NCBI GenBank assembly: GCA_000467715.1
Contig: AJFK01000620.1
Span: 1-64,000 of the forward strand
From: Hysterium pulicare CBS 123377
Lineage: Eukaryota > Ascomycota > Dothideomycetes > Hysteriales > Hysteriaceae
Reading direction: 5' to 3'
DNA length: 64,000 bases
A program made the translations under genes and the position numbers. The notes under the pieces were generated by a model. That model saw nothing but the letters and a program-made list of their open reading frames with translations. It did not search any database and was not told the origin of the DNA. Below, piece by piece: positions 45,183 through 56,402 of this stretch (the first letter of the stretch is position 1; every line of letters starts with the position of its first letter).

Positions 45183-47207
45183 CTACCTTCTCTCCGCTGG
45201 GTCATTGATGTTATCGCCATCAAGCCCATTATACTCAGTCACCATGGAAACGGCATGCTGATCTTTTGAACTCTCTTCGTCCTGCAACATCCTTCGCTGC
45301 GCCTCACCATGATGCACCACATCAAACCCACTCGTTCGAGCTTCTCCATCCCCTTCTTCACTGTAGCTAACATCATGGTACTTAAGCTTCGCACCACGCA
45401 ATTCGCGTGGCAGGGGATTATCGCCTCTCATGGCCCCTTGATGCACCAGTTGGTCAATTTCCCTGCCCCTCGTCGTCCGCAGAATCGTTGAGAATGTCAA
45501 ACTGTATGCCGCATGATTCTTGAAGTAAATGACGCACAACCCCCATAGCACGCAGATTAATGTAGCGAGAAATGCACTGCCGTAAGCGATGTAAAGATCG
45601 GTAGGTTCGTAGACGTAGATATTGACCGTGCGCCAGGTAGACATTTTCATCTCTTGCGCTTCGGCCGATGGAAGACGTAGTGAGGGCGATGCCAAAGTGC
45701 TGAGGGTAATGTTCTGAAACATGGTCTCAAGTACTTTGACTATATCATCTCCGTTGATTTGGAGTGAGGGATCAGCTTCGATAAACTCCTGCAATGCAGT
45801 GGTCGATGGCGCTCCCCAACCAGTGTAGAGCACGTTAGGTGCTACAGTTCCTGTGTCGTTCGTAGCTGCACCAATAACGACGTTGTTGAAGGCTGCAAAT
45901 ACTGCGTTGTACACAATGACGGACCAATTGATGTCATCAACATTGGTATAACCAACCGTAGCATTATATGGGACGGGTTCATGAATGTCAACATATGAGA
46001 TATTGACGGTCTGCTGAGACTTTTCGAAAGCGAAGTGAGTGGCGTAGGTTGCATTGTGTAGGTGACATGCTATGAGAATGGCGTTGTCGGGTTGGGCTTT
46101 GCTGGATGAGAAGTAGAAATAATCAGTATTTGCAGACGTAGGTTGATAGACGTTATTGGTGGAGTTGTTCCAGTTGGGATTTGAGAGGTTGTAATGGGAT
46201 CCACCGTAGTCGGGGGAATTCGTATCAACCCAAGCATTGTACTTGAGCACGAGGCTGTCATCGCCTTCGACTTGGCCTAGTATCGTACTCGCTCCGGGGA
46301 GATAGTGTAATTTGTAAGCTCTAGTCAGAGAGGAGTTGAACGTAGAGAAGTTGCCACCGGTGAGACGATTACAGCTCAAAGCAGGTCCGAAGAAAGAGAG
46401 ATCGTAGGACGCGTTTTCATGAGGAGGAGGGATTGGTAGGATGTCTTGTCGACTAAGCGATCCAAGGGCCACAGAATAAAGAGCGCTAGAAGGGCCACGA
46501 TTCAGTGCGTCCTCGTAGTTCAACCCGCCGACACTCCAGGTAGCAGTGTAATCAAGCTGTATTGCGGCATAGTTTTGCTTGCCAACCCATGATTGCTGAG
46601 GCTGAGCGGCTTTGAGCTGGGTGTTATTATCGAAGACGAGATGGCTCTCGACATGGATTGTTCCTGGCGTAAACACGGAGGCTATAGGTAAGCACCTAAC
46701 AAATGATTAAACTCGATGCCACCCTTTGAATAGCTATCTGAACGGGACATTTTGGACTCACCACGTAATGATAGCAAGAAATGCAAGCGTCCAATGCCTT
46801 GCCCATAGAGCGACGTTGCTAAAGTTTAAGGCATTCTCTTGTATCTCGAAGAGGGAGTCGATATTCCTAATGCTCTCGCCCTTGTATTTGAGGCTTAACC
46901 AAAATTGTTGGCCAAATGCTATTGCAGTGGAAATGGCGAAGAATGTCTTAACGAGAAAAGCGAATGCAGTTCCTGCATTAACAATCACCTTTTGCTGGAA
47001 ATCACTGTCGACCGAATGGCGATCATAATGATCGTAGTATCGATCATGGATCACGGCAAAGACGACGCCTGCCACAAGTGAGGAGATTAAAGTCGCAGAA
47101 ACTCGCCAATGGATTCGTTTCGTTATAGCCGTTTTGTGAGTTATAGGAGAATGTTCGCTAGAAGTGCTTTGCTTGTTGGAGGGCCCCATAAGTCTATACG
47201 TAGACAT
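45183..47207 (-). CDS. fungal membrane glycoprotein with large ectodomain, copy B
   Basis: Exons 47207-46762 and 46695-45183 give 652 residues. The acceptor at GTTAG, not the later CTATAG, keeps the frame (IITWCLPIASVFTPGTI). The architecture matches the neighbour: three N-terminal membrane segments (ATLISSLVAGVVFAVI, TAFAFLVKTFFAISTAIAFG and WTLAFLAIITWCLPIASV). A roughly 400-residue ectodomain has many sequons (NASYD, NLSNP, NATYA, NISYV, NITLS), followed by one helix (IAYGSAFLATLICVLWGLCV) and a cytosolic tail with LRGAKLKYHDVSY. This tail motif parallels MGERKVKYGEV in copy A, so the two are probably old tandem duplicates despite low identity. Role unknown; nothing resembles a catalytic site. 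Confidence 0.82.
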
Positions 47208-49574
47208 GTTGTAAATGCCGAAGTCAGCAGTACAGCGCAGCGCAGCGCATTAAAGATGGAGAACGACGAATACAAACAGCGTCCCAAAAAGTCATGAGCA
47301 AAGATGGCCAAATTGCCCTGCAACGAAGTGAACAGAGGCAGGACAAGTATATAAAGCACAGCATATAGGAAACTGCAGGAAGGTTAACGGAAGAAATATG
47401 GTAAGCCTTACAGGAGGCGCAGCATTCCCTAGCCAATCAAGTACAATTGGACCCCACAAGGCTGCAGCCAAGACAGGACCCCAGTGGGCAAGGGCTGGCA
47501 AGTGTTCCACGGCCCGGCTGTGCAACTATGCATGAAGGAAAACATATACTAATTTGGCCCCCACAAAATTGTAAGAACGAACAAGACTGGCACTCGAATG
47601 GAAAAGGGCTTTAGATCTGGTTATAGCTTTTCTGGGACTGGGGTTAACGAGGAAGAGATCTGATCAAAGTCCTATTGAGTAGGTATTAAAGGCGATCGTG
47701 AATTAACTCGGATCATGCTGCGGATGGTAATGACCTCGTGCATGGAAAATGATCAGCCTCCACGATAAACGTAAGGTGCTGAGCCTGCTTCGAGATGAAT
47801 GGCATTATGATACATCCTCCGAGATCGAATCCTGGGTAGAGTGAAAGAAGATCTATTAACATAACTGTCAAATACTGAGAGCTGTCTGCGGAGGTGAATT
47901 AAGCATTAGAAAAGTTAACCTGGAGCCGGAATCGCCTGAGAAAATCAAGAGGCATTAACGCTAGTATTGAAGCCGTTTCCCCAGCATCTTAGGGTTTGAA
48001 ACGCACATTGTCTTCGCGTATTGGAGAACTGGCTTTCCCATTACTGGAAATCATGATTCAGTTTGTTTTGTGAATGTTGCTAAGAGATCTGGCGTTACTG
48101 TCATACACGCTGTCAAGACTACAGGTGCAATCGCTGGTCTCAGTTATTGGCAGATTTGCATGAGATCTGGACGTAAGTGAGGGCCTCAGAAGCGCCGAGT
48201 TGCTCGCTGTTGATGGATGACCTAGCATCAATTGGCAGTCTCGAGGGATTGTCGACACACGACGTGTGAGGGAAAAGCATGCTTTTTACATCATGTCAGA
48301 AGCCTAGAAGTTGTGAGCTTGAACTCATAACCTTGAGCGAGATAGAAGCTACTCATGCTTGTTAGGAATGACTGAGCAGAAATACATGCGATATCTGATC
48401 GTCTGATATGCACCATGGCTTGTCATGCACGTGGCGGAAATGTAGAGGGTACTAGGATCGCCTATTCTAGCTGGAGATCGAGAGGGTGTTCTCCACGCGA
48501 AGGAGTATGATGCATAAAAGCCTACGAAACGATGGCCGGGGAGATAAAAGTAACGACTAACTCGAAGCCGAAAGCTGTCAACTTCACATAAAGATAAGGA
48601 TTTTGGAGAAAAGAGAGCCACTGGGATCACCAAGTTCACGCAAGTAGAATCTGATGCATTTAATGGTGGCACAACACCTCATCCCGCAGATTGCAATGTG
48701 TTACTAAGCCATAGTAATCCTTAAGTCGATTGTCTACTCCGGTATGCCGCGTGGGAACGTGGGCGGAGGAGAGTTCCGTATGCAAGACGGCCCGAAGCCG
48801 CTACGCAACTTCTGATGGCGCCGGCCGGGAATGACAATTGGTTGATGGGGTGGCAAGAGGTGGTTTTCCCTCCGTGGTGCTGTATGTAAGATGCTTCCAT
48901 GTATGTTCTAGAAGATCGAATTATAACCACTGAAAGCCATTTGGGGTGAGATTATGCGAGAGGTATGTGTGTGATGAGCAATGGCTGGAACGTAGGATTC
49001 GAGCAATTTCACGCCGCCAGAAGGCCTTTGTGGCATGATCGTGAATGAGATGTGAGTGATTGGAATTGATATCTGGCCTGGTGCAGAAAAGTAAAAAGAA
49101 ATTGGCCAAATGCTTGATCTTACAGGAGCACGTCAAGATCAGAACATGAATTGGAGATTGGTAATACCCGTACAGAGTACCTGCGCCGCTGCGCACCTGG
49201 GGTCGTCGAACATGGCTAGGGGTTCTAAAGAAATAAAGTCATTGGTAGATAGCGACGAGTATCCTCGTCATCCGGCATTGTGAGCTGTTGTATTTTCAGG
49301 AGAATTGAAGTTAGGTCACGATAATTATGTAAGCCCAATGACGTCAGACCAATTATTTGGCTTCTTCTTCACCGAACTTTCTGTCACCACAACCATCAAT
49401 CGACCGGGAAACATTCTATCGGGACTGACACCAGGTCTTCTGACAGATCACAGCTGTCGTTTCCCTTATACATCCTTCACTCATTGGCAGATGCTTAATA
49501 TCACAAGGCTGCAGCCTACAACACTATTTTCTGACATACCTGACTTCTTCTCATCCAGTAGGGCAGCGAACACA
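47208..49574. other. 2.4 kb divergent intergenic region
   Basis: Between copy B (reads left) and the SnoaL-like gene (reads right). Frames of up to 107 codons lie on both strands without domains. The SnoaL frame is open upstream to 49305, so an earlier start or upstream exon is possible. No repeats were recognised. Confidence 0.45.
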
Positions 49575-50096
49575 ATGGCTGCATCTTCAGTAACCAATCG
49601 AGAAACTGTCCTCCGAAAAACAACGCATTCTTTCTGCAAGGCCCTCTTGGATCCGCCCCCGCCTACCGAACTCCTCTCCGAGTACTTTGTGTCATCAGGC
49701 ACACCGCGCATCACAGAACATGGGCCTGAGTGGGCAACCTCACGCCTTCCTTTCTTGGCGAAAACATTTACAGGAATTGAGGGTTGTGAGGAATACTTCA
49801 ACATACTTGCCAAGACGCTGGAGATGGATATGACAGAGGACACATTCCCTGCTGCGGAAGGCTTCATCGTTGATAGTAAAGCTGAAGTACAATGGATGGA
49901 CGGGAACCAGAAAAAGATAATTAAAGGAGGTGTCAGTGTTGTGGGTCAGGCAACATTCAAGAGCATCAAGACAGGTAAAAGTTGGCAGGAGCAATTCATC
50001 TACCGGTTCAGTGACTTCGACGAGAACGGTAAAATAGGGCACTGGGAGATATGGGCGGATCCATTAAGTGCTTGGGATGCAGTTGGAGGTGATTGA
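49575..50096 (+). CDS. SnoaL/NTF2-like small protein
   Basis: Single exon, 173 residues from the ATG at 49575 (MAASSVTNRETV). The frame stays open upstream, but that part lacks family features. It reads as a cone-shaped NTF2-fold protein: an N-terminal helix region with ELLSEYFVSSGTPRITEHGP, then FTGIEGCEEYFNILAKTLEM, followed by alternating beta-strand text (GGVSVVGQATFKSIKTGKSW, EQFIYRFSDFDENGKIGHWE, IWADPLSAWD). The last block is typical of the family's final strand. SnoaL-like proteins include cyclases, isomerases and dehydratases of secondary metabolism, but many are uncharacterised, and no catalytic residue can be assigned here. It converges with the next gene at a 114-bp gap. Confidence 0.8.
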   Translation: MAASSVTNRETVLRKTTHSFCKALLDPPPPTELLSEYFVSSGTPRITEHGPEWATSRLPFLAKTFTGIEGCEEYFNILAKTLEMDMTEDTFPAAEGFIVDSKAEVQWMDGNQKKIIKGGVSVVGQATFKSIKTGKSWQEQFIYRFSDFDENGKIGHWEIWADPLSAWDAVGGD

Positions 50097-50210
50097 GTGA
50101 AATTGGTCAAGAATAATCTTACGGAAACTATGGATTCCTTGGTCATGAGAGTACAGTATTCCAAAACGCCTCGCTATCCATGCCGGTATCTTATGCCCAA
50201 ATAAATCCAG

Positions 50211-51356
50211 TCACTCCATTGCTGCAAAGAGACAAATTTGCCGGACCATCTGACTGGCTAACAAAATCTCACGGAAAACCTGATCCATCCCGCCCGCGAA
50301 GTGGATCGTATACGCGCCCAACACTCTTCCAACTTTCGGCTTGTCACCCCAGACTAACGGCGTCGGCCTCGCATCATCAAGTCTCTTCCCTGTTCTGCTT
50401 GTTGGCTTGGCCCAATCTCGAGTGAATTCGTATAGGGATTCCGGCATCACGTCGTCCTTTGGATCTCCAGGTTTCCAGACAAATCTCCGACCTCCGTAGG
50501 TGAGCCGCCGTGGAGACCATGGCATCCTCTGTGCTCGGTCCGGATATTCTTTGATCGGTTGAGAAAATGGACCACGATGATGGATAGCGCGGCTTTTGTA
50601 CGCTGCAAATCCGTCCTTTTTGTCGATTCCAGATAGTAGCAGCGAGATGCAGGGTTGGGGATATTCGGCAACGCGGTAGAACTCGGCAGCCGTTATTTGA
50701 TTGTCCCCTCGATGCGAGGCTTCAAGCATGTAGAGTGAGTATTTGTCGGATGCTTCTCGGGCGGTATAGATATATCTGCGAGAGCCTGAAGTGGTCCATT
50801 CCCGCGTCCGATGGAGATGGAAAGTTATCTGTGGTTGAGTTGGATCTAACATGTCCATGTACGGTACATCTGGTGGGGCGATCTCATCATATAAGGGTGG
50901 ATGTGAGAGCGGCTGATAACTTGCTTGCCATGATAGCAAGTTCTGGACCTATCGCAAGATTAATAACTGTTACCGCAGCACAGCATGGGAGGGACTAACA
51001 GAGCTCAAACTCCCGGACTCCTCGTCGAGATCCCCAGATGCTCCCCAATGCATAGGTGCTGGAAAGAACTCTACTCTCCTGCCCTCCACATCTTCCATCC
51101 CGCTGCCGCTCTCAAGGTGGGGTCGCAAGGCCTTCTGTCGTTCGCGATGAATGCATATCTGCTGCCTTGCGATTCGCCTCGTCTCGTCTGAAGTCTCATC
51201 TGGAGAGATGGATGTGAGGGAATTTTGGATCATCTGTTCGAGACCTAAGGCAGCAGCCTCGTGCTGTGCATACGCGGCGTCGAACAAGTGAGCATGTTCG
51301 GATTCGAAAGCGGAGCTGCAGATCAACTGGAGGTGGTCGCGATTCACGACATCCAT
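50211..51356 (-). CDS. conserved-looking hypothetical protein, not recognised
   Basis: Exons 51356-51000 and 50948-50211, with a 51-nt intron in phase 0, give 364 residues. The N-terminal third is helical and charged (AYAQHEAAALGLEQMIQNSL, RRIARQQICIHRERQKALRP). The rest alternates short beta-like strands with aromatic and basic residues (TSGSRRYIYTAREASDKYSL, LTYGGRRFVWKPGDP). The protein ends with a hydrophobic helix-like segment. No signal peptide, membrane helix or catalytic motif is visible. The beta-rich part faintly recalls LURP-one/tubby-like domains, which is only an impression. The coding signal (long open frame, clean intron) is good; the function is unknown. Confidence 0.75.
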
Positions 51357-51989
51357 TTTGGCTTCGATAGCTGTTCAACTGGAGAATAAATATTCAGAGT
51401 TTCGCTCTGCAATCGCCGCGGTGCCCATGAGTGAAGTGTAGCAGTCTTGGTGAGCTGGGCTGAAAGCTGAGTTGTGGGCATTAAGTCCGCCGTAATCCTT
51501 ATCCCTGCCTGTCATACCTACAAATTGATCAGGCTGTTTGCGTTACCTTGCATGCTATCAGGCCTGGGGGTTGATATTGTGGTTGCAGTCAACCAATTGT
51601 TCCAGCTCGCTTGGGGCGACAAGTGAGGGCCTACCTCCAGGTAGTAACCTGAGCTGGCGCCACGCTACAGAAGGCTGTTCTACGCTTTCTACTTGGAGTA
51701 ATTCATGATGGCGCCGGTCAAGTGTTGTTGTTGGCTCTCCTCGCACAGGGCTGCATTGCATACTTGTTCTTGTGCCAGGTGGAAGGCCTGAGCGGTGCCG
51801 TTCCTTGATGCTTGGGCATTCCTTTGCCCTGATCCAGCATATGCCACTTCTGACGACACCCCACTCCCCCACTCCCCCTGTCCACCTCTCAGCGCTTAAG
51901 CAGTCATCGGAGTCCGAAGCTAGCCTTGTATGACCACCATGGCCCTGTGCATTCAAGCCATCACGATTCCATCACTTGCAAAGGGCGCC
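51357..51989. other. intergenic, promoter of the hypothetical gene and 3' flank of the SDR gene
   Basis: About 630 bp. A 132-codon minus-strand frame (51956-51558) lies inside. It has no domain and no introns or start context, so it is treated as chance. Nothing else seen. Confidence 0.45.
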
Positions 51990-53052
51990 CTACCATCCGA
52001 TTAGCTTCTTCTAGAAGGACTTGAAACGTTCCGTATGGCGCCAATTATGCTTACCCCAGTTACCAGCTCGGCGTTCCTCCTCAGATCCGTCGTCGGCTCC
52101 GCACCGAGCCATGCAGGCATCTGCTCGTAGAACCCATCCTCGAACTCCCAGCCTCGTGCTCCCTCGACGTAGAACGCCTTGCCGTGCACATCAGTGGTGG
52201 CCGCCGCCCCAAAAATGATCTTAGCGACGCTCTCGGCGGACTGTGTGATACCGCCCCTTCCTTTGAAATTCTTGACCATCGCGGTCGTCATTCCTGTGTT
52301 CGTAAAGCCGGGACACAGCCAGTTGACACGGATGCCATCGCGCTCATAGATAGCCTTACGCATTGAGCGCATAAGACCAAGTATCCCGTGCTTCGAAGTC
52401 TAAAGGCGTCATGGATTCTTCAGCCGCATATTCCGCATCCGCGGCCCCAGCTCAACGGGCGCTTGTGAACGGAAGGATGGCAAAGGAAAGGATTTTTTAC
52501 CTGGTACATGAACAGTGCTGGACTCTCCCTGAAGCTGTTGACGCTGCCAATGAGCGTCAAACTTGGCTCTCCCTTTCTCAGCCCTGTCTTCTTCATCGAC
52601 TCTCGGAGAACAACTACAGCGATTCGGGCGAACCAGCAACTCGCAATCAAGTTCACATCTAAGACAGATCTCGTGTCTTCTTGCCTGACCGATTCTACCG
52701 TCAACTCGGGATCAAACCACTTCCCCTTTTCCATGATACCGGCGCAGGAAATTGCATGATCGATTCGGTCAAAGGTATCGTAAGTGGCTTTGAAGAGATT
52801 GTAGACAGAGCTGTACTCGGCAACATCGCAAGGAACAAATAGAGGTCTGTTTGAGGAGCTGCCATCTCGGAATTCTCGAACAATGTCACTGCCGGCCGCA
52901 GAGTTGTGGTCGCCGAAGACAGCGGTACCGCCGAGAGAATGAACTTGACGGACCGTCGCCAAGCCAATCCCGCTGGCGCCTCCTGTTCTTACAATTACTT
53001 TACCTTGAACGTTGGTCTGTGTTTTAGAGCTGTCGGGGATGAACTGAGACAT
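51990..53052 (-). CDS. short-chain dehydrogenase/reductase
   Basis: NAD(P)-dependent classical SDR. Exons 53052-52501, 52399-52055 and 52010-51990 give 305 residues. Rossmann start VIVRTGGASGIGLATV (TGxxxGxG), the cofactor-specificity region GDHNSAAG, CDVAEYSSV, the CAGIMEKGKW strand 4 (NAG is here CAG), the catalytic Ser in LIGSVNS, and YQTSKHG (YxxxK). The last is formed across intron 1. CPGFTNTGMTT follows. The NAG-to-CAG change is a mild deviation. A 44-nt intron near the end would replace the last 17 codons of the unspliced frame (stop at 52001) with KKLIGW. Relatives include 15-hydroxyprostaglandin-dehydrogenase-like enzymes. The substrate is unknown, and its SnoaL-like neighbour hints at secondary metabolism. 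Confidence 0.9.
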
Positions 53053-54482
53053 GACGGGCAAAACTTTTCGCCGTATTACGCTGACTACAGGGGCGTGTAG
53101 AATGAACTCAGTAAGTTAAAGAATGTATCGAAATATGTATCTTCTTGCGATTTTGAAACCACTGATATTGTTTTCCGGCATTTCGTTATCTCCGGATGTA
53201 TCTCCGCCATCATTTATGAGCGATCATCTGCAGCTGGTGGAGAGAAGTAGTCGATCTCCGCTCTTGATTGAGATCTCTCCTTAACCTGCTGCTTGTCCAT
53301 CTCTTACTTATGGACGCTCTTTTCACGCAAATTTAACCTCTCTTTCAACTTTCAATTCTTGTTCGATCAACAAGCCCGAGGTTGGTAGCACGCTGCCTTG
53401 TGAGGGGAACATGGTGCACGCTTCCGGAAGGAACGCATTAGGCAATGCACGATCCTCAAAGGGGTAAAGCGCGACGAAAGAGAATCAACTCCAGCTTCCG
53501 GCTCACTCATTTCCAGATTCTTTTCATTCATAAATAAAACTTCAGTCAATAGAGAATGTCGGCAGCGATTCAACTTTTCACTCACTCAAGCGTCCTACGC
53601 CATCCAGCGCGATAGTCATGATAACCGCAAAATCCTGGAATAGAATCCAACCGCACATACGTTGGTACATGGGCTTACTATCTAATATTACGGTGTCTTT
53701 GAACTCCTTCAATACAGCAAAGTGTCAATGCCTGTAATCGCTGTTCACCGAGACCAAACGTTCTATGTGTGCACCTGGCAACGACTTTTACGCTCCCCAG
53801 CCAAACTTGGTGAAATGCAAGGCCACCAGTGGGGTAAGTGAGGCTTTGGCATGAGAAGAAAATCATGATACTTCGCATATGAGGCTCGTTAGAAACGCCA
53901 ATTGGTGCTCACGAACATAGTCACAGTAGGTTCGAAGAAGTAATTCTTAATCCTAGTCCAACACAAAGCTTTCTCACAAAATATTTACAATCCTAAAGTC
54001 AAGATTTTTGAGCTTCTTCGTTGTTCAATGAAGTGTATTTTTAGGTTCGAGTGTTCGAGTCCAATCAAAGGGTTCGCCATTTCACCTACTCACTGGAAGT
54101 GAACAGAAATCAAGTGACGGTATCACGCTATCTTAGACATTCACCACACCCGGAACGCAACAACCATGCGCCGTTTACACGAACAAATCCACAACTTGTC
54201 AATTTGAGACTGGACCAGACAAAGTCTGCTGTTCATCCACTCCTCCTTCCCTTTCCGGCATATTGCGAGCTTCCTACTTTCACTACGGTCCTAACGAAAC
54301 AGCAGGCTTGACAGGTATGCAAGAAATCGAAAAGCTATCAAATTGAGGGCAAGCTACAGACCAAGCTAAGCTGGTATGTGCTTCACCAAGCTTCAGAGAG
54401 AGTAGCTTTCAGCACTGACTCTTCGGCATGCAAGGAAACCACTGCGGTTGTATTCCGGAAATTGGAATATTTGAAGGGCACA
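53053..54482. other. 1.4 kb divergent intergenic region
   Basis: Promoters of the SDR gene (left) and SAP-domain gene (right). No recognisable gene or repeat. The SAP frame is open upstream to 54378 without a better start. Confidence 0.45.
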
Positions 54483-55364
54483 ATGAAGTACGACCACCTG
54501 CCTCCAGATGAATTGAAGAAAGAACTCCGCAGACGCCATCTCCTCGCCACTGGAGATAAAAAGGAGTTGGCTAAGCGCCTACAGCAAGACGACCTCGAGC
54601 GCGGAACCGATGCGACGACGATTGTCACGATACCTGTTCCATTTTCTCCTGAGCCATTGAATATCTGTACAGCGGGGTATGGATTGCCAGAAGATCCAGC
54701 GGTGCTTGTTGGAGAAAGTTCGTACTACCTTGCTCATCTTATCTTCTTCAAAGCCTTGTGGCGGCTGCGGCTCTTGTCTTTTTGCTTAGATCTCGATAGG
54801 TGAATTGTAGACCATAAGATTGACAAACTGCTAGGAATCACGCACTGGACCATGAACCGCTTCTTCCCCACCCTTCAACTTTACTTCGAATCAGGAAAAA
54901 CAGCTATATTAGAAGGAATCAAGATGCGCCACGCGAAAATCGGGATGGATAACAATCTCCGTGACATGCTCACTCTACTCCATCACGAGGAAGACGGCGA
55001 CTTGATAGGTGGTATCGAACCCGACGAACCATTGGAAATCCTCGAAGCACATGTTGCTCAACGCGACAGCACGGCGTCCAAGAAACTAATCCAGAGGTTA
55101 GGGCGAGGATACGTCAAACCCGAAACAATGCGGGTAGAGGAGCATATGGTTGTTGGACTACGAGTGGAAGGCATGGATACCTTGGGCTATGTCTATGCGT
55201 TCGATGGCAAGTACGATGACTACAGTCATTGCTGGGGCGATGTGACGCTCCGAGATGTGAAGAAAGATAAACCGATTCCATTTGTTGTCGTTCCTCAACA
55301 GGAAGTGGGAAAGGGCGGAGGCGTCAAAGTGGTCAGGAAGGATTCCTTACTTTCAATAATGTAA
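54483..55364 (+). CDS. SAP-domain protein
   Basis: Exons 54483-54717 and 54811-55364 give 262 residues. The first 37 residues form a SAP motif (DHLPPDELKKELRRRHLLAT, then GDKKELAKRLQQ), a helix-extended-helix fold that binds AT-rich or scaffold-attachment DNA. After a short linker, the second exon continues with DKLLGITHWTMNRFFPTLQL, an acidic stretch and a beta-rich end (VVGLRVEGMDTLGYVYAFDG, KPIPFVVVP). I do not recognise that second part. No other DNA-binding domain, nuclease or ligase motif is seen. The donor (GTTCGT) is non-standard but gives an open joint (GENHKIDKLL). A nuclear DNA- or RNA-binding role is inferred from SAP only. Confidence 0.75.
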
Positions 55365-55821
55365 GATGACCATTCTTGGGTAGAAGATGCGATATCAGGA
55401 CATAGGATGTATAGTAACTGTATCACAAAGAGGATTCAAATCCAGGGGACCGAGTCCGCCGAAGCGGAATAGTTCGGTTACCGAATCTGGGTAATGTGAA
55501 CTACGCAGGCGCCAACTAAAGCTTATTAAGAAGACACGATTCCATATATGCTTGAGAATGGCCACCATGAATCAATCTTGACATTTCGTCTCCCGCTTAA
55601 CGATGCCTCGGAGATAACGGTTATCGGGAGTGAATTGAGCTAAAAGAAACCCCACATCAGATCCTATACCTTTAAAAGCTCCTCATAGCCGGGGCATTCA
55701 GGAATCCAAAAACTAAGAATTGACATATAGCTCATTGAAAGGTACATACCTCTCCCTCCCTATCAATACCTATTCCTAACTCCCCCCAGCCCCAATCCCA
55801 ATCCCAAATCCAACCATCAAA
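55365..55821 (+). promoter_or_regulatory. promoter and pyrimidine-rich leader of the EthD gene
   Basis: No gene in this 457-bp gap. A TATA-like TTTAAAAG lies at 55671-55678, and from about 55745 to the ATG the plus strand is almost pure pyrimidine/adenine with repeated CCCAATCCCAA units. Such CT-rich leaders are typical of well-transcribed genes in filamentous fungi. Confidence 0.4.
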
Positions 55822-56133
55822 ATGCCCGGCGCCACAGTCTCAGTCCTCTACCCACGCAACGCCTCCTCCACCTTCAACCTCGACTACTACCTCTCGTCAC
55901 ACATGCCCCTCGTCGCCAAAACTTGGTCCAAATACGGCCTGAGAGCCTGGCGCGTGGTGCAACTAGGCGAGAACGAACCTTTCAGCGTCCACGCTTACAT
56001 GGAGTGGGATTCCTTGGAGGATTTCCAGAAGGCGCTGACGGATGAGGGGACGGGCGCTGTGATGGAGGATGTTGTGAATTTTTCGAGCGAGAAGCCGGTG
56101 CTGGTGCATGGGGCTGTTGTTGGGTCTTCGTGA
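55822..56133 (+). CDS. EthD-domain protein (dimeric alpha-beta barrel)
   Basis: Intronless, 103 residues, the full length of an EthD-type ferredoxin-like barrel. Landmarks: ATVSVLYPRNASSTFNLDYY, SSHMPLVAKTWSKYGLRAW with the conserved histidine-methionine-proline, FSVHAYMEWDSLEDFQKAL, and a C-terminal strand EKPVLVHGAVVGSS. The ATG context (CATCAAAATG) is strong. The family was first seen in ethyl tert-butyl ether degradation clusters. Fungal members are small cytosolic proteins, some acting in polyketide or aromatic metabolism. Here the next gene, 270 bp away on the same strand, is an aryl/acyl-CoA ligase, so a shared degradation route is possible but unproven. Confidence 0.85.
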   Translation: MPGATVSVLYPRNASSTFNLDYYLSSHMPLVAKTWSKYGLRAWRVVQLGENEPFSVHAYMEWDSLEDFQKALTDEGTGAVMEDVVNFSSEKPVLVHGAVVGSS

Positions 56134-56402
56134 GAAGGAGGGTTGGTTTGGGGGACGCTAGGATGGATGGGGGTAGTGGGATGGAAGAGGTTGTCAATGG
56201 TGGCCCCGCACCACCATCCGAGGGATGTTTATGATGTACATACAGTAACATGCGGAATGATGTACGACGAGCTTTCTATGACTCGATATTGGGCTTGTTA
56301 GACGACTTTCTATTCTTTTCTGAGTGCAAGCCAAAAATGAAGATAACAATATTTGTACTCACACCAATCGATCTTAGACCTCCTTAGTGTTTTTTGCCAG
56401 GA

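Noticed and set aside
51558-51956. 132-codon minus-strand frame between two genes
   Set aside because: No domain or splice structure, and it lies in a promoter-sized gap.
55430-55500. GGATTCAAATCC, resembling a tRNA T-arm
   Set aside because: No D-arm or anticodon arm upstream at the right distance.
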